From positions 1 through 64,000 of the forward strand of contig CAJVPJ010000013.1 of NCBI GenBank assembly GCA_910592205.1: a stretch of DNA of 64,000 nt, given 5' to 3'. Position 1 is the stretch's first letter, and the number at the start of each line of letters is the position of its first letter. Shown here piece after piece: positions 44,901-56,332 of this stretch. This stretch comes from Paraglomus occultum (Eukaryota > Glomeromycota > Glomeromycetes > Paraglomerales > Paraglomeraceae). The translations under genes were made by a program, and so were the position numbers. Under the pieces are notes generated by a model. The model made no database searches. It was not told the origin of the DNA and saw only the letters and a program-made list of their open reading frames with translations.

Positions 44901-46974
44901 TTTTTCTTCCACTTTTCTAATATTTGCTCAACCATATCTCTTACTTCTGTTAATATATAGACATTGTCAGAATAACTTTAAAAACGACATATTGCATTAC
45001 AATAATATGCAAAATCACCTTTTTGATCACTAGCTTTTAGTGCTTTATTGTTTACAGCCTTCCCTAATTGAGTTGCTTTCAGGCTATCGGTGTCCATTGG
45101 TAAATGATTTAATACCTTGTAAATAGGAAAATGATTGAATTAATATACAAAAACCACTGACAACGATAATAATGACAAATATCGACGTTGTGAGAATGCA
45201 TGATATTTTATCAGCACATGAAGAATATCCAACGTAACATAATGTTCGCTTACGATAAACAGACAGACTTCTTTTATGATAAGCATGAAATTTAACATAC
45301 TTCCAATAGTTTAAGCAAAAGAGGGCTACCCTCTTTTGTTGCTTCCACGAGCCATGCGCGTAGGACGTGACCTCCCTTATTATCGATAAAGCTGTACACA
45401 GTAGGCATTAAAAAAGTTAAGCAGACGAAGCTTGTAACACAGTAGACATGCTTGGAATCCGTTGCGCGATTAAGCGTCAATACGAATGTAAATGGGTCTT
45501 CCAATACATCCACCCTTCATTCCAACACAAGAGATCTTGCAAGCAAACAGATTCGCTAACCTTTTCAAAATCTCCTCGATAGTTGTATTGTGCACGGCAG
45601 TAAGTATGGCTGCCCGAGTTGATACGTTCTTCTCATCTTTCATGTATCGCACAAACTCTCTTACCACGTCGATCGATCTCAAAGCCATCGATGGGTTTAA
45701 GAATGCTGCTAGATTCTGCGCAGGCTAATGGAAGTGGTGGGGAAAAAAAGTAATGAGGGCAAGATCGAAAATCAAAGTAAAATCGAGCGTAGCAAGTGAG
45801 GATATTGGTGCTTACGTGTTCAGACTGCATGTCTGTCATGATCGTATCTGATAACTGAGGATCTTCTTCTAAGTCTGCTTTTGTTTATTTAGAAAGCAAG
45901 AAGCAACGATTGAATAAACAGGAATAAAGCATCAGAGTCGTTTATTAAGTGATAAATCGACACAGTATTGAGAGAAGAATAACGGTGTTTGTTGTCACGA
46001 CGCCCCCATTACATGACGCGTGTATGAATATGCTTCTTCAGTTTACATTGCACACTTATCCTTTTTCTCTCTTGCCATGTTTTTTCATGTCTTATCTATA
46101 TCTCTCATTTCTTATTTATAATCTTAAAGATGTCGCGTCTCACTCTTTCATTCATATTCTCTCACTTTCATGCTCTCATTCTCTCGTTATCTCTTGTATA
46201 AATATATCCAACACCGTTTGCATTCTCTGGTCTATATCTTTCAGATCCAATCTCCTCCCTCATCCTCCAAACTAATTAAAAAAAAATCCTCACCGACTGG
46301 GACGACTGGGACCTCTGGGACAGTTAATACTTCATGATTAAGACGTTCAACGTTGAACGATGATTGCTCTTGTGATGTGGCTACGATAATTGATAGCATA
46401 GTAACACAGAGACGCGCTCGGTACTTTATACAACAATACGACATACTCGTGATCAAGGAATATTATCTGTTAAACTTACCATAAAAGTTGGATTGTTGCT
46501 GTATCGATACGTTATTGTTACTCTTGAGACTGTTGCTGTTCTCGAGTGCTTCTTTTTTCCGTCGTCGCTGAAACCAGTTAGTTACCTAAACGTATCAGGA
46601 TAGAATGCGTGGTATAGTACAAAGACCGTGATGAACAATGATGCAAAAAATATGCAAACTAACAGTTCGTATATTATTAGATAAATATTCGCACATTGAT
46701 AAAGGTACATAGCAGATGTTCCTTTGATATATAATATCTACGAAAGATTTAATTATTCTAATTGACCTAATACACTCACTTGAGTCTCTGTCACATCTAG
46801 AGCTTGCGCAATCTGTGCTTTCATGTCTTTGTCCGGAAAGCGCTGCTGGGTGTACATTGCCTCAAGATATTGAGTATTTTGTGGCGTAAAACGTACTCTT
46901 GTTCGTCTCTGTGTGTTTTCTTCCATTTTGTTAAATGCCCCGTGTCGCTGATAAATGCTAAGATCAATTTGCAT
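41948..46974 (-). CDS. Homeodomain + TFIIS-N + PP1-docking protein (PNUTS/Ppn1-like)
   Basis: Sixteen exons: 46974-46780, 46585-46480, 46380-46294, 45877-45816, 45724-45561, 45391-45301, 45115-45019, 44946-44887, 44777-44756, 44677-44637, 44568-44525, 44454-43906, 43768-43648, 43022-42823, 42728-42189, 42061-41948; 830 aa, every phase agrees. Residues about 23-80 are a homeodomain (RRTRVRFTPQNTQYLEAMY; TETQVTNWFQRRRKKEAL). About 170-300 is a TFIIS N-terminal (LW) domain: LRAWLVEATKEGSPLLLKLL, EVLNHLPMDTDSLKATQLGK, VRDMVEQILEKWKKKI. A Ser-rich linker ends in KKRKRVTFAPDNELRSIRIF, with the PP1-binding RVxF motif RVTF (481-484) in the setting seen in PNUTS. Then come acidic and Pro/Gln-rich parts (PPLQQ repeats, about 665-730). 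By family, PNUTS/Ppn1 brings PP1 phosphatase to RNA polymerase II termination complexes. No C-terminal CCCH finger was found; the stop at 41948 assumes no further intron at 41977 (GTAAGC). Confidence 0.85.
42355..42560 (-). repeat. In-frame PPLQQ minisatellite inside the PNUTS-like gene
   Basis: Repeated 9-15-bp units encode QQPPLQQPPLQPPLQ-type sequence, interrupted by H and T. On the plus strand they appear as GGTTGTTGTAGAGGCGG and close variants. The repeat stays in frame. It is probably length-variable between strains or haplotypes. Confidence 0.7.
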
Positions 46975-48795
46975 TGTCTGTAGTGAAAGGAAGACAGTCT
47001 TATCTACAGGTTCTAAAACAAGTGTATATACTGCGGGCTATAATTCCATCGACGAAATGTGGAAATCGAATAGTCCTTGGTAAGAAGACACCTGGTATAC
47101 TGTATTAGTTTGTTGAGGAGATAGTGTTCAGTATTGGAGAAAATGATTCAAGGAAAGTATTTATCGCTGACGTTAGAAAGCACGTGAATCATATTCGTGT
47201 AATATTGCTGTGCAACAAATGGAAGAAATTCCTCATAGTAATAACAGACACCGAGTATGATTAATATAATTCTTCAATTGCTCTTCAGTTTCTAACACTT
47301 GCAAAACCCACGCACAGAACAACCGGTTCCTAAGGGCTCACATGACTCTGTGAGTTATTTATCAAACTACGAAATGATAATCGTATATACTAATATTGAA
47401 TTCGTGAAAGAGCTAATTGATCCCTGAAGAAGCAAAAAGGTTGAATAATTAAAAGTCGTATGATCAGGTAAACGTCGTGGCCCCACGAGGATGTAGACGC
47501 AGAAAGTTAGACGCGTCACGATCGATACGACCAAGTAAGTTACAATAAAAACGCGGCTATTTTTCTTTTTATATTACCTTTCTTAGAATGGTTGAAATAA
47601 AAGAAAAGGTCTCATTTCCCTGGATAGGATGTAATATTTTCAGTCTGCTAATAAACAAAGAGCGAATTTTTTAACGCCTTAACACCCCCATTATTGTCCA
47701 CGCCATCGTTGACTGCATTCAAATGTATCCTAGTATTTACATGAAATTTTATCTTTAAAGATTATAATCAAACCGAAGATGCCAAGAAAAATCTAATCAC
47801 ACAGTACTTGTCACATCAATCTAACAAATTTCCTCTGATGTTTGAGAAGGTTACTATTTGTAATACAATAATGTTGCAGATTTATATGTACCAGTAATAC
47901 TTTACGTATATTTGATTGCTCGATAGAAAATACTCAAACCGCCAATGAACATTCTCGTGATGATTTAAACCAATGGAATTATTTATTTCAGACTATTAAA
48001 CGAAAAATGCGTATTGATTTTTGATAGAAAATATTACCCGAATGGGAACTGAAATTTATTCCTACGGGTTGGGATTCATTATTATGATATTAGAATATCA
48101 TTATTATTATTATACTGTATATATTACAACCAGCGCAACGGTTATATTAAATGTATTTATCGTGAAAAAAAAAACTGCGTAAAGATTTTCCGAAAAAGTT
48201 GAAGTGGATGGTAAATCAACACCGTGGAAATTCAGACATTCTCTACGTAAATTACAGCAAGCTATCGATTCTTTAATAATGCGTTATATGTAAATAGTTA
48301 TAAAGTCCAATAAATTAATAAAGACATAGTATAACTAAAAGAATCATCATTTTCCTGTCGACCTAATTCTCTTCCAAACAAACTTTGATTGTTAATACTT
48401 GAGACTCGTCCCGTCTTGGGCTATTTTTGACATGACGGGCTCTTTTGCGAACATTCAGATTTTATGGGATCGATGACACTGATTTGAAGTACAACAACAT
48501 TGTTGGACTCTAATAGACGCGGGGTTGTAATGAATATTTCAAATGAACACATTGATTCGTTTAAATAGATTACATTCCATCATTTAGAATGCAAATCAGT
48601 TTTATTGTCTAAATGTTGATTAAGATTTAACCAGTTATAAAAAGGTTCGACTACTTATCGAAAACCACTTTTAAGAAGACGATATTGTTCATTCCGTATG
48701 ACTACAATCCCATTTATTCAGCAACAAACTAGAAAAAAGGGGGAAAAAATTTTAGTACCCCATAACACAAAAATACAAAACTAAATTCCAAACCA
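46975..48795. other. 1.8-kb intergenic region
   Basis: Promoter side of the homeodomain gene and 3' flank of the thiolase gene. AT-rich, no exon or RNA gene recognised. Confidence 0.4.
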
Positions 48796-50166
48796 TCAAA
48801 AATTAATACTCACCAACGCCGCATATCCCATACCACTTCCTACACACATGGAAGTAACACCAAATTTTTTCCCAGTCCTCCTCAATTCATACAAAAGCGT
48901 GGAAATCTGCCTGGCGCCTGTGCATCCAAGCGGATGTCCTATGGCAATGGCTCCACCCTTAGGGTTAACCTTACTTTTGTCTATTCCCAACTTTTCGACA
49001 CAATACACCGCCTGAGACGCAAAAGCCTCGTTTATCTCATAAATATCGATATCATCGATCTTCAACCCGGTCTGTTCGAGTAATTTAGGAATAGCATATG
49101 CGGGTCCAATACCCATAACCCGTGGAGGAACACCAACACACACTCCGCGTACGAATTTACCCAATACGGGTAACTTCAGCTTTTCGGCTGTCTTCCTCTT
49201 CATCAACAATACAGCTGCAGCTCCATCACTCACTTGCGAACTACTCCCTGCAGTTGTCGTGCCGTCGGCTGCAAAGGCGGGCTTCAATTTTGCCAAACCC
49301 TCCAACGAAGTATCTTTTCTAATCCCATCATCCTTATCGACTACAATAGTCTTCTCCTCCTGTGTTTTAGGATCAGTCCATTTGGTTTCCACTGGTACAA
49401 TTTCGTCATTGAAATAACCAGCTGCTTGAGCAGCTGCCGCACGTTGATGAGAGACAAGAGAGAATGCGTCTTGCTGAGCACGAGTGATGCCATATTCGCG
49501 TGCCACATTCTCTGAAGTTTGACCCATTGGAAGAAGGCAATCAGCTGATTCAGGATTAGAGAATACACGTTCTGACGTTTCGCTTGGCATTGCGCCCGCT
49601 CCGTAACCGAAAGTCATGCTTTCGACTCCAGCACCTGATAATTATAACACAAAGAATTATTTTTATGAATGGATTGACATAGCGATTTGAATGATACTTA
49701 TTAGAATCACTATTCAAATTACAGCAACAATTCGCTCCTCCCTTTTTCACTCACCGATTCCGATCTCAATCTGGTCCAGAGCAATTTCATGAGCAATCTG
49801 TACGACAGCTTGCAATCCACTTGAGCACTGTCTGTTGACAGTGTTTAATGCCGCGGTGTGTGGTATTCCCGCATACAAGGCAGCAGCCCTAGCTACTGTT
49901 GCACCACCACCAGCGGGCAATACATTTCCTACGGCAATATCCTCAATCAATTTTGGATCGATGTGGACCCTGTCTATTACCCCCTTGAAGGCAGCTGCAA
50001 GAAGGTCTTCGGGTAGAGTATCCTTGAACCCACCCTTCTTGGATCTTGTCATGGGAGTGCGAACGGCTGCAACAATGACGACATCGTCGGGGGATTTATG
50101 TGTCAGGGCAGTTTTAGGATCTTTGGAAAAGTGAGAAACAATCTGAGCTACTCTGGACGATGCCAT
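48796..50166 (-). CDS. POT1: Peroxisomal 3-ketoacyl-CoA thiolase
   Basis: Two exons, 50166-49755 and 49634-48796, joined in phase 1; 416 aa, the size of yeast Pot1. The enzyme cleaves 3-ketoacyl-CoA with CoA to acetyl-CoA and a shortened acyl-CoA in the last step of beta-oxidation. Catalytic residues are visible: acylated Cys114 in NTVNRQCSSGLQA, the NEAFASQA motif, His in GGAIAIGHPLGCTGARQ and the second Cys in TSMCVGSGMG. The N-terminus SRVAQIVSHFSKD contains a likely PTS2 peroxisomal signal (R-V-x2-I-x2-H-F, residues 5-13), which favours the peroxisomal paralogue over the mitochondrial one. The start is the only ATG that keeps this signal. Expected to be induced on fatty acids, relevant in a lipid-fed biotroph, but no regulatory site was identified. 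Confidence 0.95.
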
Positions 50167-50396
50167 TTTTTAGTTCGTTATTATGGGAATAAAATTTAGG
50201 GGGTGATATGAAGTGGCAATTCGTATGGAGAAGGTGATGTGGGAGATTTATTTATATTGTTTCTGGAATTGATTGGCAACCACTAGAATTTGCATTTAAT
50301 CACGTGATTATAATGCCGGTTACGGATAATTACAATTTCCGTTATAGTATTAGGTCAGATTATGATAATAATAATTCGGATCTTTGCGGAGAATAA
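50167..50396. other. Thiolase promoter region
   Basis: Upstream region of the thiolase gene. Contains CACGTGATTATAA near 50300 (E-box-like CACGTG). It ends where the Tc1-like relic begins. Confidence 0.35.
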
Positions 50397-51420
50397 CGGG
50401 TCAATACACTCACTACTACCAAAAAAGTATTGACCAAAATTCGCCGATCACCGTAATAATTCAGCCGCGCCGCGTTAAAATTTATATCAATGATACAGAA
50501 AAGCCAGCTCTATTCGCTGGTTTATTTAACACCTGGTTGGCATTCAAAACAACTCGCTATCTACAAGTTTTACGAGTATATCTGGGTCAATCTTAAACCA
50601 TTCTTCTTTTAGAGTTCTTGCTTAGTTTTTGGCATACTTTGTCTTTTACGAAGTTTTCTTTCTAATTCATTCCATAAATGACTTTGCGGCGGCCATGTAA
50701 GCGACAGTATATTATTGTCTTCTTTAAAATGCTTTACCGCGGCTATACGATGAACGGTAACATTATCATCTTGAAATATCCATATTTGCGAAGAATCTAG
50801 ACTCGCTATGAATAGTTCTTGTTGATATACTCTCCCGGCAACTCTTCCCTCAAGCATGACTAAAAACCGATCCTTTCCCTTGTGAAACAATCCCAAGAGC
50901 GTTTGACTGTCAGGTATTAAACAATCAACTTAGTATTTCTCACTTGGTTTTCTCCACACCCACTTGTGCGAATCATTATGAAAGAACATATCTCGACTCG
51001 TCGCTAAATACTATGTTATTCCGTTCACTAGTAAAGCTTTTTGAAAATTTAGCAAACTATAGACGTCTTTTTCTATTCTGTTCTGAGACCAAAGGCTTTC
51101 TCTTTCCCGAACGTGCATAGTAACCTGAGTCATGCAATGTCGTGAAAATCAACCGCGGTTCCCTCTAACTGGTACGAAGGTCTCTCTCGGACAAAACCTT
51201 CGGCCTTCCACTGTTAGTAACTTTTACTTTCACACCGCACTTTCAAGCTCCCACTATTTCAGCACGTTCGACAATCGATAGCTCTCTATTTTTATCATTT
51301 TCTTGCCGACGAACATATTTAAACTTGCCGCTAGTTGTATCGTTCACAAATACCAATTGAAATGGGGTCCCGTTCATTTCACCGACAATCCAGCAATCAT
51401 TAGGCATATTTTACCGACAG
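50397..51420 (-). pseudogene. Tc1/mariner transposase relic
   Basis: The best-preserved part, 50896-50609 on the minus strand, reads GLFHKGKDRFLVMLEGRVAG, QIWIFQDDNVTVHRIAAVKH, and NNILSLTWPPQSHLWNELER, matching the DDE catalytic core of Tc1/IS630-type transposases (family: WIFQQDNDPKHT...WPSQSPDLNPIENLW). Here HLW directly follows PPQS, so part of that loop is deleted. Upstream, other frames give the DNA-binding half with stops and shifts (SIVERAEIVG; SGRPKVLSERDLR; FFHNDSHKWVWRKPSEKY). Downstream, RLTQIYS..IASCFECQPGVK fits the usual C-terminus. Multiple stops and frameshifts mean it is inactive. The segment near 50397-50460 may be one terminal region, but I could not pair it with a second inverted repeat. 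Confidence 0.75.
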
Positions 51421-52099
51421 AAACTACCAAAAAGGATAATGTTGGGGAAATTTGTCGGTTGAACGGATTTCAGGTGATCAGTAACAGTGGGTTTGTTATG
51501 TGCTAAGCCTAAAAGTTATCCTAGTGAATTCGTCCTGTGCTTTTCTTCTGGCTTTGAGATGCCAAAATTGACTTCTGGATTCAAGCTAAAGTATTACTGA
51601 TTTGTCATAAGCTATATTTATTTATTACGCAGTAATGGGGCAGACTGCAACAACATTTGGTTTCTTCTAATCACAAGCAAAACATTTGCATTATTATTAT
51701 CCAAAGAGCTTTTATTCAATAAAAATAAAAAATGGGTTCATTAGATTGAATCCTGACAAGAGTCTACTATTACATGCAGACAAACATTCTAATTAATTTC
51801 CATTCACAAACATGGTTTACAAAGTTGCTTTGCTCTTCTTTGCTTGGTTGTTCGCCAACAAGATCAACTCACATGCAATTTATTAATAGGCCCTTATTCA
51901 TGGTAGTTTATGGTACATCTTTTTTTTAATATATCATGATTTGCACAATACATCCATAAAATAATTAAGTGTCAACCACATGACATGCTAAAAAAAACAC
52001 TTGTAAAACCAAGACTATAATATTTGTGAAGTAATATGACTTTCCTAGTAAATGTTAAATGCTTGTGTGATGGCACATTGAGCAAAGTAGAAGTCCGTG
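51421..52099. other. Intergenic, nothing firm
   Basis: No gene called. A 24-codon frame at about 51811 (MVYKVALLFFAWLFANKINS) looks like a signal peptide but ends at once, so I regard it as chance or a remnant. Confidence 0.3.
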
Positions 52100-52330
52100 A
52101 GGAAGATTTTGAGGGATTTGGGTAGGAAACTTCAACTCATGATAAAGGATATGTTAATGATCCATTGACCTTGATTAATATTGTTGCAGTTCCCATGCCA
52201 TCTTGAGTTCCTAATAATAACACAATTGTGTGCGCGACCAGGACCTAGCCAATATTTCAAAGCTTCTTCGACATGAACTAATGTTTCAGTATAGGCCACT
52301 TCCACAACAAATTTGGCCAAGGAAAATCCT
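52100..52330 (-). pseudogene. Degraded copy of the Uma2-like gene
   Basis: The minus strand reads LAKFVVEVAYTETLVHVEEA, LKYWLGPGRAHNCVIIRNS, then NQGQWIINISFIMS. It aligns with the Uma2-like gene at 56333-57669 (NLVIEVAYSETLDHVSKALK, YWLTPGRAHDCIVVKI ... VQGQCIINISLR). The region between, about 50 residues in the intact gene, is missing. There is no start or full frame. It is an older paralogue fragment about 4 kb away in the opposite orientation. Confidence 0.75.
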
Positions 52331-54232
52331 AAATAAAAAGGGTGTGAAATTACTAGCTTTAAAAAGTTTAAAACAACAAAAATTACATTTCCATCACTCC
52401 CATTTGTGCAGTTACAGCTGGTTTTTCCGGACGAAACGATGCATCAGCTTTCCTTCCACGGTTTATTTCACGCGTTCCTTAATATTAAGAATAAAGATTA
52501 ACATGGTGCCACAAAAAGAACAATATATAATAATATTAATATCAGCACCAAAACTTATAATCTCTGAGTTAGTTCCATCAGCATTATATTTCCAATATTG
52601 TAATTTATGCCTGCCAGCCAGCATAACCACATGAACCACGTTTCCAAAGTATGGGCATCCTTGAACTTTTCGTTCTTCATAAGTACTAAATTATGACAAA
52701 AAGTTGATATTTCTCGCTTTTTACGCTTTACGGGAAAGCGCAAATACGCAAGAATAATAGTCTAGACGAGTTATCGTAGTAGTAACGTTAATTGAGTCTG
52801 ATTGGACGCCGTAAATAACGGCATTTATTTAGATCGTAATCATCATGTTATTAATAAACTTACGTCAGTAGATTATATCTTTCTACAGGTTTATACTATT
52901 GTGTCCACTCTAGCAGTAACTCATTCGTAATATTATACAATTACGACAGTGTAAAAGACTTAATATTTAGTGTCAAAAATTGGGGGGCCTGCAGTTAAGC
53001 AATGGAAGACTTGTAACCTCATAATGGTAATACATATTTGTATGAAATATTGCTTATTTGGTGACAGACGTCATATGTATTTTTGAGAAACGAAACCGAG
53101 ATCTGTAAGGTAGCTAATCCATGCGTATATCACGAGTACATGCATATTAATATGTCTGACGTTTTGACCAGTCAATGTGATATGCTAGATTATGATAGAC
53201 ATGATAAATGTAGTTATTTCACGGTACCCTCGAGTGTAATCATTCTCTCATCAAACAAGCTTTTTTATGTACAATTTCTCTCATTATCTTGCTACCTGAT
53301 GACATTAAAAGATAGTAACTATTCTTTGTAAAGCCATTAACCAGATTTGATTTGTGCAATTGGTTTCATCGTCTTCACTGTGAAAGTTTCTTTTTTGGGT
53401 GAGGGATATTAAAATTAGCGCGCTTAATTTACAAAATTTAATAAACAGTTTTTTTTTGAAAGGAATACATGTAATTTGCAATAATACATCAAAAGCAATT
53501 TTTTTATTCTTATAACGGCCTCGTAGGTTGTGCTTAGCAATTGTTGACAATGATACTGTTTCAAAGTTTTGACCATACCTTAACTTAAATTTTTACTTCT
53601 TGTTGACTCTCTAATGTTTTTATCGGTTTTCGTACCAAACAGCTTTACCATTTTGACGGTTTAAACTAGCCCGCTTACTAATTTTGATGATTGCCCATAG
53701 TACTGTTCAAGTGAGTACTATTAATTAAAACCAAAATCTATTTACGCGTGACTGTTGACGTGCAACAAGTTGAAAATTTTCGTTGCTTATTTTGTGGTCG
53801 CTCTGGTTTCGTATACCTCGTATAATTACAAGTTTGAAACATGAATACAGTCGAGGCGGAATAAAAAACATTGTCATGTTATTTAACTAAAACGTTTGGT
53901 GTTTTTAGGACCTGCTTCTAATTCAGAACAGGAATAATCAAACGCTTTGAATTTCCGTGCATACAATGTAAAACAAACCCCTAATAATGTGTAAAATTTC
54001 AGATCGATCGGATGCCTACAGAAAATTTTACAAAAATCTATTATTACTATCTAAATATATAAAAACATATTAATATGAAACCGTATGCCGCGTACTATTT
54101 TTAGAGACATGAACTTTAAAAATCCATATCACCAGATGTTTTTAATCGATTTGCTTGTGTTGTTTGCTAGATGTTACATTCTCTATTACTATGTTTCTTG
54201 GAATATCTGTCAAATTAGGAGGAAACTGTTAC
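52331..54232. other. Intergenic, nothing recognised
   Basis: About 1.9 kb of AT-rich sequence. Open frames at 52555-52743 (-) and 53305-53550 (-) show no recognisable family. No RNA gene seen. Confidence 0.35.
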
Positions 54233-54240
54233 TATATTTG

Positions 54241-54529
54241 GGGGTCGTCTAAAGCGGGGGCAACACAAGAAATCAGTCCAATTAAATTTCAAAGATTGGC
54301 GAAGTTAACCAATCTAATTACAAGATCACGTGTAACATATAAAATTCAAAACAAGCCAAAAAGAAGAAAATTCAAAATTTTGCTATGATAACTAGCCTTT
54401 GACTTCTAAGTAAAAATGTCCAGCATAAAATTTTACTCATATATATTAAATGTCAATAACTTAATATTAATTAAAAAATTGTTATTAATTTGATGATTTC
54501 ATGTATTTGCCCCCGCTTTAGCCATCCCC
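54241..54529. mobile_element. 289-bp MITE with 8-bp target duplication
   Basis: The left arm starts GGGGTCGTCTAAAGCGGGGG (54241), then CAACACAAGAAATCA. The right arm, read inward on the other strand, starts GGGGATGGCTAAAGCGGGGG, then CAAATACATGAAATCA. The element is flanked on both sides by TATATTTG (54233-54240 and 54530-54537), a perfect 8-bp direct repeat. That duplication length is typical of hAT-like insertions, although the GGGG ends are not the usual hAT terminus. The interior is AT-rich without a transposase. Confidence 0.8.
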
Positions 54530-54689
54530 TATATTTGGCAATGAACGTGCATGATATCATCGTGTCACATAATTATTTGCGCAATTTTTAGTAGCCATTA
54601 CGCAGTAATTCGTTCAACAATTATTTAAATGCATGCTGATAGTTTATAAAAAGAAAGATTACAGAATTCGGTTGGAAAGGGTCGAGATT

Positions 54690-54720
54690 CTCGATAAGTC
54701 GAATTTGGCTTAACTCGGAC
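54690..54720 (-). repeat. Dispersed repeat end, partner of 104-135
   Basis: CTCGATAAGTCGAATTTGGC then TTAACTCGGAC; its reverse complement nearly matches 104-135. It is preceded by TTGGAAAGGGTCGAGATT. Probably the terminal sequence of a dispersed DNA element. Confidence 0.45.
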
Positions 54721-56332
54721 AAAATTTTCCGCCTCTTTTTTTTTTTAAAAAAAATTTTTTTTTGACATATAAAATCGCGATAAACCCGTAAATCTGACAG
54801 CCTTTCACGGGTTATTATTATAATAAATAGTCTGCATACAATTTTGATTTATGTGATATGGTAGTGTAATCGTTTTTTGACTTTATCATAATAAAAAGCC
54901 TAATAGTAACTGTAAAAACATAAAGCGACCCGTCATGTGGACTGATAACTTGACATGCGCATTACGACATCCCCGACGAATAGGAGTTGCATGCAAATTG
55001 CACATATATTTCGCATTAAAAGTCGATTTTAGATGTTTGTATTAAAAGTGTTATTCCGAGTTTGACTTACTTAATGAAGAAACTACCAGATTTATGGCCC
55101 ACCCACTCACTTACGTTTGTGTCCAGAAAATATTCTCCTTGTTTGAATTTTACAGATAAGAAACCGCTTATCTTTTTCTTTTAAATATTTATTATTATGA
55201 GAAAAAAAAATTCGAACATGCCAGTCGCGAAATAGGAAGAGAAGCAATTGTAAAATAAAATAGCAAAAAAAATTATTATTTAAAAGTGATCATATATATT
55301 CCAGACTATATACCCGAGTTTGACATTTATTTTTGAATGTCATGTCTCACTATCATATTAATAAAATATCATTCGAAATGGATTCTTTTGGCAATCATCA
55401 TTTCGCATAGTAATAGGATGTATGCCATCAAGTCATTTTATTGATTTGCAATTAGCGTAATGACGAAATGCAGTGCGTAATTCTGGCGAAAATCTGGGGA
55501 ATGTTTTCTCCTGCAAAATTTACAAGTGATATAAAAACAGTTCAGTATCTTTTTTTTCAAATATTATTATCCAGAGAGAAAAGGAATGGGTATGTTGAAC
55601 TTTGAACAAATAAATGAGCAACCGCTCAAGATACCTAGAGAAAAAGCAGTACTCCTTCACTTGATAACTTCTCTCTCGTTCAATTTTATTCACGCTTAGT
55701 GTAAATATATACATCTGGTATAGATTTTCAAATAATTGCTGTCAACAGTTAATACTACTAAAAATATTGATATATTTCGCTCAAAACGGTACCGCAATAT
55801 CAATATTATTGATTGTTAGACATAAATTAAGCAAACAAAGTGTTATAGTTAAAAGCAACTATTATAAATACGCACGTAAAAAATATTGTATATACCATAT
55901 TAAACGTTCTAACCCCTCAAATAGGCACCTTGTCTAAATATCACACATTCGATGTTTTGTGCCACCGAACAGAAATCACTGAGAAATACGTCATCTGAAA
56001 AAGAGTTAATCCAACTTGTGAAATTTTGAAACATGAAGTTATTAAATACCAAAAAAGATTGATATGCCAGAGACAAACTCAAAGTTGGCCAGTGACCCGA
56101 CATCTTTATCGTTCAAAAAATTACTAGTTGCATATGTGGTGACCGATCAATACAGCAAACTCACCTTTACCCTTTACATCATCAGTATGTCATCCAATAA
56201 CCTTAGGTGAGCTGTAACGCATCACGTTATGCAGAGGAGATTACGCGTGAGGACGCGGTAGTAAATGCAAATTTAATCAGTAAAAGGTGGTTTGACTTCT
56301 TTCCTGTTATCGTAAACATCCAAAAACAACAA
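54721..56332. other. Intergenic, nothing recognised
   Basis: Contains A/T homopolymer runs at about 54737-54764. A minus-strand frame at 55909-56103 has no recognisable motif. The alternative start of the next gene (56187, with exon MSSNNL then GTGAGC) lies at its right edge. Confidence 0.35.

Noticed and set aside
54155-54388. Plus-strand 77-aa frame
   Set aside because: Crosses the left end of the MITE at 54241, so it is not a real gene.
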